A stretch of DNA of 8,308 bases from DASTCC01 sp035711465 (GTDB lineage Bacteria; Acidobacteriota; Vicinamibacteria; Vicinamibacterales; SCN-69-37): the NCBI GenBank assembly GCA_035711465.1, contig DASTCC010000556.1:1-8308 (forward strand). Reading direction: 5' to 3'. The position numbers and the translations under genes are program-made. Below the pieces are notes generated by a model. That model was not told the origin of the DNA. It saw nothing but the letters and a program-made list of their open reading frames with translations, and did not search any database. Shown in pieces: positions 1 through 5,464 of the stretch; the first letter of the stretch is position 1, and the number at the start of each line of letters is the position of its first letter.

Positions 1-9
1 ACCAATTGA

Positions 10-47
10 GGACTTTTCCGCACCGCGCCCCTTCTGTGGAAAAGTCC
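10..47. repeat. Perfect 10-bp inverted repeat (hairpin) inside the left element
   Basis: GGACTTTTCC (10-19) is the exact reverse complement of GGAAAAGTCC (38-47). The pairing extends imperfectly to about 8-50 with one bulge and one mismatch, leaving a C-rich loop. No T-run follows on either strand, so a classical intrinsic terminator is not indicated. Within 28-90 there are also three degenerate copies of a CCCCTCTGYGGA-like motif (28-44, 46-60, 74-87). This is most likely internal structure of the repeat element. Confidence 0.55.
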
Positions 48-104
48 CTCTGTGAAAAACCGCAGCGAAAACGCCCCTCTGCGGAGACGCCCCGCCGGGG
101 AGAC

Positions 105-148
105 ATTCAAGACCTGGCACCTAACGCCAAGATTCAAGATCTGACCCC
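105..148 (-). repeat. 17-10-17 repeat arm, left copy
   Basis: Read on the minus strand, GGGGTCAGATCTTGAAT (148-132) is followed by a 10-bp spacer (131-122) and GGTGCCAGGTCTTGAAT (121-105). The first 17-mer is identical to the outer 17-mer of both arms of the 4100-4277 element. The second differs from theirs at two bases, and the spacer is unrelated. The outer end lies 3 bp past the stop codon of the reductase gene at 152-1045. Confidence 0.85.
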
Positions 149-151
149 CTT

Positions 152-1045
152 TCAGAGGCGGGGTTTGTCGATCCCCGCCGATTCGCAGAGCACGTCGACC
201 ATCGCCGAGAAATCCTTGGCGCCGTAGCCGCGGCCGCGCGCCAGGCTGAACTGCTCCCGGGCCGCGGCCGCCACCGGCACCGGCACGTTCGACGCGTTCG
301 CGGCCTCGACGATCAGCGTCAGGTCCTTGTGCGCGAGATCGATCGTGAAGCCCGGCGCCGTATCGCCTTTGAGCACCTTGGCCGGCCACGCGATCTTGAG
401 CTGGCCGTTGGTCGCCGTCGTGCCGTGAATCACGTCGAGCGTCGTCGGCAGCGACAGGCCGAAGCGTTGCGCGAGCGCAATCGCCTCGGCGTTCAGCTGG
501 CACGAGATGATCGCGAGGTAGTTGTTGACCAGCTTCGTCCGCATCCCGGCGCCGACGTCGCCGCAGTGATGAATCGTCGTGCCCATCGCTTCGAGCAGCG
601 GCGTGATGCGCGCGAACGTGTCGGCGTCGGCGCCGACCATGAACAGCGACTCGCCGCGCTCGGCATGGCTGGCGAGCCGCCCGACCGGGGCGTCGGCGAA
701 GGCGATGCCGCGCGCCGCGGCCGCGTCGGCCAGCCGATCGGTGACGAGCGGATCGATCGTGCTCATGTCGACGATCACGCTGCCAGCCGCCATGTGATGG
801 AGCAGGCCGCCGACACCGGCGACGACGTCGTCGACGACCGACGACGTCGGCAGCATCATGAAGACGACGTCGCTCGCCGCGCCGACGTCGGCGATGCCTT
901 CCGCGACGCCCGCGCCGAGCGCCCGCAGGGCCTCGACGGCCTCGGGTCTGACGTCGTGAACGATCAGCGTCGAGCCTTTGCGCACGAGGTTCGAAGCCAT
1001 GGGCCGGCCCATGTTGCCGAGCCCGACGAAGCCGATGCGATCCAT
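152..1045 (-). CDS. NAD(P)-dependent beta-hydroxyacid dehydrogenase, YihU/3-hydroxyisobutyrate dehydrogenase family
   Basis: This 297-residue protein is full length for the family. The N-terminal Rossmann fold shows GLGNMG (residues 8-13), the usual NAD(P)-binding loop. The C-terminal helical domain carries the catalytic lysine in KLVNN (K171). The substrate loop reads DAPVGR (118-123) where typical 3-hydroxyisobutyrate and tartronate-semialdehyde reductases have DAPVSGG. Together with VDMST (92-96), WPAKVLKGD (220-228) and IDLAHKDL (235-242), this closely matches my memory of E. coli YihU (3-sulfolactaldehyde reductase). The predicted role is cytosolic reversible oxidation or reduction of a small hydroxyacid/semialdehyde or sulfonated analogue. 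It is the last gene of the TPP enzyme-ALDH-reductase operon, 18 bp after the ALDH stop. A purine-rich GGGGCGGA lies just upstream of the ATG. The substrate is not settled; YihU itself has also been reported active on succinic semialdehyde. Confidence 0.9.
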   Translation of the reverse strand: MDRIGFVGLGNMGRPMASNLVRKGSTLIVHDVRPEAVEALRALGAGVAEGIADVGAASDVVFMMLPTSSVVDDVVAGVGGLLHHMAAGSVIVDMSTIDPLVTDRLADAAAARGIAFADAPVGRLASHAERGESLFMVGADADTFARITPLLEAMGTTIHHCGDVGAGMRTKLVNNYLAIISCQLNAEAIALAQRFGLSLPTTLDVIHGTTATNGQLKIAWPAKVLKGDTAPGFTIDLAHKDLTLIVEAANASNVPVPVAAAAREQFSLARGRGYGAKDFSAMVDVLCESAGIDKPRL

Positions 1046-1063
1046 GTGCAGTCCGCCCCGATC

Positions 1064-2515
1064 TCACGCGAACTTCACGCAGACGTTCTTGACCTGCGTG
1101 TAGCTGGCGAGCGACTCGAGTCCCTTCTCGCGGCCGTAGCCGCTCTTCTTGTAGCCGCCGAACGGCAGCTCGACGCCGCCGCCGGCGCCGTAGGTGTTCA
1201 CGTAGACCTGGCCGGCCTTGATCCTTGACGCCAGCGCCATCGCCTTGTTGATGTCGCGCGTCCAGACGCCGGCGACGAGGCCGTACTGACTACGATTGGC
1301 CACCGCCGCTGCTTCCTCGACGTCGTCGAACGTGATCATCGCCAGCACCGGACCGAAGATCTCTTCCTGCGCGACGCGCATGTCGGGCTTCACCCGATCG
1401 AGGAGCGTCGGCTGGAAGTAGAAGCCGCGCCCGAGCGCCGGATCCGCCGGCCGCGCGCCGCCTGCCGCGATCGCCGCGCCTTCCTCGCGACCGATGGTCA
1501 CGTACCGCTCGATGGTCTCGAGCTGACGCTTCGAGATGATCGGCCCGAGATCGGGATCGCTGACGCCGGGACCGATCCGCATCGACGCCGCACGCTTCGC
1601 CAGCCGATCGACGAGCGCGTCGTGCGCGTTGCGCTCGACCAGCAGGCGCGATCCGGCCGAGCAGGTCTGGCCGGCGTTCTGGAAGATCGCGTTGGCGACG
1701 CCGGCCGCGGCGAGATCGAGGTCGGCATCGGCGAAGACGATGTTCGGCGACTTGCCGCCGAGCTCCATGACGACCGGGACGACGTTCTCGGCCGCCATCT
1801 TCGCGACCTGGACGCCGACGTCCACCGATCCGGTGAAGGTCAGCTGGTGGATGCCGCGATGACTCGCGAGCGCGGTGCCGGCGACCGATCCGGTCCCCGG
1901 AACGACGTTGAGCGCCCCCGGAGGCAGGCCGCAGGCGAGTCCGATCTCGCCGAGCTTGAGCGCCGTCATCGGTGCCTCGCTCGACGGCTTCAGCACCACC
2001 GCGCACCCGGCAGCGAGCGCCGGCGCCACCCCGCGGGCACCGATCTGGATCGGATAGTTCCACGGCACGATCTGCGCCGAGACGCCGATCGGCTCGCGGA
2101 CGGTGTAGTCGAGGAAGCCGGGGCCGAGCGGGATCGTGTTGCCCATGATCTTGTCGGCGATCCCGGCGAAGAACTCGAAGTAGCGCGCCGCGACCTGCAC
2201 GTCGGTGCGCGCCTGACGCAGCGGCTTGCCGTTGTCGCGGCTCTCGAGCATCGCCAGCTCCTCGGCGCGTTCGCGAATCGCGTGTGCGATGCGGATCATG
2301 ATCCGGCCGCGCTCGGCCGGCATCGCGCCGCCCCACTCCTTCGAGTCGAGCGCCGACTGCGCGGATGCCACCGCAGCGTCGATGTCCGTCGCGGTCGCCG
2401 CCGCCACCGCCGCGAACGGCTCTCCGGTGGATGGATCGAGCGACTCGATCGTGCCGCGGTCCGCGGCCTGCCGTCGTTCACCATGAATGAGGAGTAGTTC
2501 CGGAGCTTCGAGCAT
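1064..2515 (-). CDS. NAD(P)+-dependent aldehyde dehydrogenase
   Basis: This 483-residue cytosolic enzyme of the classical ALDH superfamily oxidises an aldehyde to a carboxylate. Visible landmarks in order are PWNYP (151-155), KPSSEAP (176-182), FTGS (227-230) in the cofactor site, MELGGKSP (250-257) with general base E251, NAGQTCSAG (280-288) with nucleophile C285, and EEIFGP (384-389). The C-terminal PFGGYKKSGYGRE (451-463) is also typical. Nothing is missing and the length is normal. The start at 2515 lies 15 bp after the TPP enzyme stop, with GGGGA about 5 bases upstream as a ribosome-binding site. Its position between a 2-oxo-acid TPP enzyme and a hydroxyacid dehydrogenase suggests that it oxidises the aldehyde made by one of them. 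The motifs do not fix the substrate; semialdehydes or sulfo-aldehydes are candidates. Confidence 0.95.
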   Translation of the reverse strand: MLEAPELLLIHGERRQAADRGTIESLDPSTGEPFAAVAAATATDIDAAVASAQSALDSKEWGGAMPAERGRIMIRIAHAIRERAEELAMLESRDNGKPLRQARTDVQVAARYFEFFAGIADKIMGNTIPLGPGFLDYTVREPIGVSAQIVPWNYPIQIGARGVAPALAAGCAVVLKPSSEAPMTALKLGEIGLACGLPPGALNVVPGTGSVAGTALASHRGIHQLTFTGSVDVGVQVAKMAAENVVPVVMELGGKSPNIVFADADLDLAAAGVANAIFQNAGQTCSAGSRLLVERNAHDALVDRLAKRAASMRIGPGVSDPDLGPIISKRQLETIERYVTIGREEGAAIAAGGARPADPALGRGFYFQPTLLDRVKPDMRVAQEEIFGPVLAMITFDDVEEAAAVANRSQYGLVAGVWTRDINKAMALASRIKAGQVYVNTYGAGGGVELPFGGYKKSGYGREKGLESLASYTQVKNVCVKFA

Positions 2516-2530
2516 CAGGATCCCCGCAAA

Positions 2531-4099
2531 TCAGCCGCGCACGGCCTGCAGCGTGCGCAGATAGTTCGACCGATCGACGACGGCCTCGATCAAGCTCGGC
2601 CCGGAGACGTGAGCCGCAGCCTCGATCGCCGACGCGAGCGACGCCTCGTCGCGGGCATTGAAGGCCGCGACGCCAAATGACTGGGCGAGCTGGGTCCAGT
2701 CTACTGGACCGACCCCGACGCCGCTTCGCGCGTAGCGTTTCGCCTGCTGCTTGATCTCGATCAGGCTGAGCGACGAGTCGTTGAAGACGATGGTCATGAC
2801 GCGGAGCCGCTGGCGCGCCGCAGTCGCCAGCTCGCCCGCGCACATCAGCAGGCCGCCGTCGCCGGTGAGCGCGACGACGGGCCGTGAAGGATCGGCGACG
2901 GCGGCGCCGATTGCCGCCGGCAAGGCGAATCCCATCGTCGAGAGCCCGTTCGAGATCAGCAGCTGGTTCACGGCGCGCACTGGCCACAGCATCGTCGCCG
3001 GAAACATATGGGCGCCGGCGTCGACGGTCACGCGATGCGTCGCGCTCAGCCGCTCGGCCGCGACGCGCACGACCTGCTGCGCGGTGAGACCGGCGGTCGG
3101 GATGTCGATCAGCGACCGCCAACGCTCGCGTTCGCGCGCGAGATCGGCGAGGTTCCAGTCCGAGCCCGTGAGTTGGTCGCTCAGCTCGCGAACGCCGTGC
3201 GCCGGATTCGTGACGTGCTGCGCGGCAAACGGCACCTGACCATCGGGCACTGGCCAGGCGCCGACATAGATGGCCGGCGCCTCGTAGGGCCACGGACGCG
3301 GCAGCAATTCCACCGGATCGAGGCCGACGCCGACGATCAGATCGCTCTGACTGACGAGCGGCTGTTCGATCGCGCCGTTGGTGAAGAGGCCGGCAAAGCA
3401 GGGGTGATCGTCGGCGATGACGCCTTTGGCCTTGTAGGTGACCATCGCCGGCAGCGAGCGCCGCTCGCACATCGCACGAATCGCCGCGGCGGCATCTGCC
3501 GATCGAGCGCCGAGTCCGGCGATCACGAGCGGCCGCCTGCTCGCGCCGGTGAGCAGCCGCCCGTACCCGCTTCCGCCCGCACCTGTCGGATCTGGAGCAG
3601 CCGTCGTCCCCGTCTTTGCTAGTCCTCCGAAATCGCAATCCAGATGGACGGGCCCGGGTGGCGGTCCGAGGCACTGACGAACAGCGGTATCGACGATGAC
3701 GTCACAGTCGTCGCCCGACAGCGTCGCGCTCCACTTCGAGATCGACGCGAACAGCGAGCGGTGATCGATGTGCTGATGGGTGTATCGATCGCCTCCGGAG
3801 AGCGGATGGCGATCGGTGAAGGCAAGCACGGGCGCACGATCGAGAAAGGCGCAGGCGATGCCGTTCACGAGCGACGCGGCGCCCGGTCCGAGCGTCGAGA
3901 GACACGCGCCTGGCCGCCCGGTGACTTCCGCGGCGGCCAGCGCTGCGATCGCGCCTGCAGTTTCCGTTGACGTCAAGACGAACGGCATCCCGGCCCGGCC
4001 CGCCGATTCGATCAAATCGAGATTGCCGCCGCCGCCGGGCACCCCAAAGATGGCGCCCGTGCCGGCCCGTTGCAGGCGAGTGACGATGTCGTCCGTCAT
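2531..4099 (-). CDS. Thiamine diphosphate-dependent acetolactate synthase-like enzyme
   Basis: This 522-residue protein has the three-domain layout of the acetolactate synthase/benzoylformate decarboxylase superfamily. The N-terminal PYR domain has FGVPGG (18-23) and the cofactor-activating glutamate E46 in TSTETAGAIAA. A central domain follows at about 180-330. The C-terminal PP domain has SNGLSTMGFALPAAIG (383-398) and the ThDP/Mg motif GDG (413-415)...ND (440-441). It should cleave or ligate next to the carbonyl of a 2-oxo acid, but the specific reaction is not evident. The presence of E46 argues against glyoxylate carboligase, which has valine there. The protein is a little shorter at the N-terminus than many relatives. 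The ATG at 4099 is the only usable start: the frame is open for 17 codons further into the repeat with no start codon, then meets a TGA at 4151-4153. No Shine-Dalgarno is visible, because the repeat element begins at the base next to the ATG. It is first in the minus-strand operon. Confidence 0.9.
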   Translation of the reverse strand: MTDDIVTRLQRAGTGAIFGVPGGGGNLDLIESAGRAGMPFVLTSTETAGAIAALAAAEVTGRPGACLSTLGPGAASLVNGIACAFLDRAPVLAFTDRHPLSGGDRYTHQHIDHRSLFASISKWSATLSGDDCDVIVDTAVRQCLGPPPGPVHLDCDFGGLAKTGTTAAPDPTGAGGSGYGRLLTGASRRPLVIAGLGARSADAAAAIRAMCERRSLPAMVTYKAKGVIADDHPCFAGLFTNGAIEQPLVSQSDLIVGVGLDPVELLPRPWPYEAPAIYVGAWPVPDGQVPFAAQHVTNPAHGVRELSDQLTGSDWNLADLARERERWRSLIDIPTAGLTAQQVVRVAAERLSATHRVTVDAGAHMFPATMLWPVRAVNQLLISNGLSTMGFALPAAIGAAVADPSRPVVALTGDGGLLMCAGELATAARQRLRVMTIVFNDSSLSLIEIKQQAKRYARSGVGVGPVDWTQLAQSFGVAAFNARDEASLASAIEAAAHVSGPSLIEAVVDRSNYLRTLQAVRG

Positions 4100-4144
4100 G
4101 GGGTCAGATCTTGAATTGCAGCATGTGGTGCCAGACCTTGAATC
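4100..4144 (+). repeat. Left terminal inverted repeat (17-10-17 arm)
   Basis: GGGGTCAGATCTTGAAT (4100-4116), a 10-bp spacer (4117-4126), then GGTGCCAGACCTTGAAT (4127-4143). The two 17-mers agree at 14 of 17 positions, so the arm is itself a direct repeat with a 27-bp period. The first base touches the ATG of the TPP enzyme. Confidence 0.9.
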
Positions 4145-4232
4145 CGATTTTCAAACAGTCCCAGCGTTTTGGTGCCCGGCTTCGAGGCTTCCTGTGGGAA
4201 ACCCTCAATATGGCGCCAATTGCTTGAAAGGA

Positions 4233-4277
4233 GATTCAAGGTCTGGCACCAAATGCTGCAATTCAAGATCTGACCCC
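4233..4277 (-). repeat. Right terminal inverted repeat (17-10-17 arm)
   Basis: Read on the minus strand, GGGGTCAGATCTTGAAT (4277-4261), a spacer (4260-4251), then GGTGCCAGACCTTGAAT (4250-4234). It is the inverted copy of 4100-4144 with one mismatch in the spacer. Confidence 0.9.
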
Positions 4278-4284
4278 ACAACGA

Positions 4285-4290
4285 TATGAT
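4285..4290 (+). promoter_or_regulatory. Possible -10 hexamer for the acyl-CoA dehydrogenase operon
   Basis: TATGAT differs from the sigma-70 -10 consensus at one base and lies in the 22 bp between the repeat and the TTG start. A -35 at 17-bp spacing would be TTCAAG (4262-4267) inside the terminal repeat, which is a poor match. Transcription would start near 4297, giving an almost leaderless message, consistent with the lack of a Shine-Dalgarno before 4300. A six-base match like this can easily arise by chance. Confidence 0.2.
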
Positions 4291-4299
4291 GCCCGCGCC

Positions 4300-5454
4300 T
4301 TGAGTAGCGATCTCCATCGCGATCTGCGCGCGGCCGTGCGGGAGTTGTGCCGGGCGTTTCCCGATGCCTACTGGCGGGATCTCGACGCGCGGCGCGCCTA
4401 TCCCGACGCGTTCGTCAAGGCGCTCACCGACGCCGGCTATCTCGCCGCCCTGATCCCCGAGGAGTATGGCGGCTCGGGGCTCGGCGTCGGCGAGGCCTCG
4501 ATCATCCTCGAGGAGATCAACCACTGCGGCGCGAACTCGGGCGCCTGCCACGCGCAGATGTACACGATGGGCACGCTGCTGCGGCACGGCTCCGACGCGC
4601 AGAAGCGCGAGTATCTGCCGCGGATCGCCAGCGGCGAGCTGCGCCTGCAGGCGTTCGGCGTCAGCGAGCCGACCACCGGCTCGGACACGACGCAGCTGAA
4701 GACGACGGCGACGCGGCACGGCGACGTCTACGTCGTCCGCGGCCAGAAAGTCTGGATCTCGCGCGCCGAGCATTCCGACCTGCTGCTGCTCGTCGTCCGC
4801 ACCACGCCGGCCGACCAGGTGAAGAAGCGCACCGACGGCCTGTCGATGCTGCTCGTCGACATGCGCAGGGCGATCGGCAACGGCCTCACGATCCGGCCGA
4901 TTCGCACCATGATGAATCACGCGACGACCGAGCTCTTTTTCGACGATCTCGAGGTGCCGGCCGACGCGCTGATCGGCGAAGAGGGCAAAGGCTTCAGGTA
5001 TCTGCTCGACGGTCTCAATGCCGAGCGCATTCTCATCGCCGCCGAGTGCGTCGGCGACGGCCGCTGGTTCATCGAGCGCGCCGCCGCGTACGCAAAGGAA
5101 CGTGTCGTCTTCGGCCGGCCGATCGGGCAGAACCAGGGCATTCAGTTTCCAATTGCGCGCGCGCACGTGAACGTCGAGGCGGCCGATCTGATGCGCATCC
5201 GTGCCGCCGAGCTCTTCGATCGCGGCGCGGCCTGCGGCGCCGAGGCCAACATGGCGAAGCTGCTCGCCGCCGACGCGTCCTGGGAAGCGGCCAACGTCGC
5301 GGTGCAGACGCACGGCGGCTTCGGCTTCGCCGAGGACTACGACATCGAGCGCAAGTTCCGCGAGACCAAGCTCTACCAGGTGGCGCCGATCTCGACCAAC
5401 CTGATCCTCGCGTATCTCGGCGAGCACGTCCTGGGCCTGCCGCGCTCTTACTGA
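4300..5454 (+). CDS. FAD-dependent acyl-CoA dehydrogenase
   Basis: This 384-residue flavoprotein should introduce an alpha,beta double bond into an acyl-CoA and pass electrons to electron-transfer flavoprotein. It has the N-terminal helical domain (to about 115), the middle-domain signature FGVSEPTTGSD (119-129), the KVWIS strand (150-154) and the C-terminal four-helix domain with RVVFGRPIG (268-276) and QTHGGFGF (336-343). The usual catalytic glutamate of the YEGTS segment is absent: the equivalent stretch is LYQVAPIST (358-366), with proline in that place. E242 in LNAERILIA aligns with the alternative base of isovaleryl-CoA dehydrogenase, suggesting a branched or carboxylated substrate. The TTG start has no Shine-Dalgarno; the ATGs at 4286 and 4289 are in another frame and stop at once. 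The N-terminus looks complete. It leads the CoA-transferase/MaoC operon. Confidence 0.92.
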   Translation: MSSDLHRDLRAAVRELCRAFPDAYWRDLDARRAYPDAFVKALTDAGYLAALIPEEYGGSGLGVGEASIILEEINHCGANSGACHAQMYTMGTLLRHGSDAQKREYLPRIASGELRLQAFGVSEPTTGSDTTQLKTTATRHGDVYVVRGQKVWISRAEHSDLLLLVVRTTPADQVKKRTDGLSMLLVDMRRAIGNGLTIRPIRTMMNHATTELFFDDLEVPADALIGEEGKGFRYLLDGLNAERILIAAECVGDGRWFIERAAAYAKERVVFGRPIGQNQGIQFPIARAHVNVEAADLMRIRAAELFDRGAACGAEANMAKLLAADASWEAANVAVQTHGGFGFAEDYDIERKFRETKLYQVAPISTNLILAYLGEHVLGLPRSY

Positions 5455-5464
5455 GGCCCGCCGC

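Larger units (their letters stand above)
1..148. mobile_element. Right-hand end of a truncated repeat element (MITE/REP-like)
   Basis: This non-coding stretch is visibly less GC-rich than the genes beside it. It ends in a two-motif arm (105-148) built on the same plan as the arms of the complete element at 4100-4277: a 17-mer, a 10-bp spacer, a 17-mer. Its interior also shares a patch with that element. TTCTGTGGAAAAGTCCCTC (32-50) resembles the patch beginning TTCCTGTGGGAAACCCTC near 4189, in the orientation expected for a right half. I infer that the element's other end, reading GGGGTCAGATCTTGAAT on the plus strand, lies left of the window. No open frame resembling a transposase is visible here. 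It could be a non-autonomous relative, or the flank of a REP-associated (Y1-type) transposase gene outside the window. Confidence 0.6.
4100..4277. mobile_element. 178-bp palindromic MITE/REPIN-like element
   Basis: Terminal inverted repeats of 45 bp (4100-4144 and 4233-4277) match at 44 of 45 positions; the mismatch pairs 4125 with 4252. The 88-bp centre is less GC-rich than the genes and holds further symmetry: TTGGTGCC (4169-4176) pairs with GGCGCCAA (4212-4219) apart from one G-T, and TTTTCAA (4148) faces TTGAAA (4224). The whole element can fold into one long nested hairpin. There is no coding capacity and no clear target-site duplication at the ends. The absence of a duplication would suit IS200/IS605-like or RAYT-driven mobility, but no transposase is present in the window. 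It fills the space between the divergent start codons at 4099 and 4300 except for the last 22 bp. Confidence 0.85.

Noticed and set aside
329..1228. 299-codon plus-strand open frame opposite the reductase
   Set aside because: Arg/Asp-rich low-complexity translation with no domain; the minus-strand frame has all family motifs.
1290..2336. 348-codon minus-strand frame inside the aldehyde dehydrogenase
   Set aside because: Alternate-frame shadow with arginine-rich translation; the ALDH frame carries the catalytic Cys and Glu.
2693..2710. Perfect palindrome GGTCCAGTCTACTGGACC
   Set aside because: It lies inside the TPP enzyme coding sequence (residues GPVDWT), has no counterpart at gene boundaries, and can arise from codon use.
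2531..4099. Glyoxylate carboligase, suggested by the pairing of a TPP enzyme with a tartronate-semialdehyde-reductase-like gene
   Set aside because: Carboligase has Val in place of the cofactor-activating Glu; here E46 is present, the protein is about 70 residues shorter, and the reductase has PVGR rather than PVSGG.
4100..4277. CRISPR-like array, because of repeated 17-mers at 27-bp periodicity
   Set aside because: There are only two repeats per arm, the arms are inverted relative to each other, and the spacers are paired or short. The structure is a palindromic element.
105..4277. Composite transposon carrying the three-gene operon
   Set aside because: No transposase is visible, the left element is cut by the window edge and no target-site duplication can be seen. 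I keep only the weaker claim that the operon is bracketed by repeats.
4286..4303. ATG ATG mini-frame just before the acyl-CoA dehydrogenase as an alternative start or leader peptide
   Set aside because: It is out of frame with the gene, only five codons long, and has no Shine-Dalgarno.
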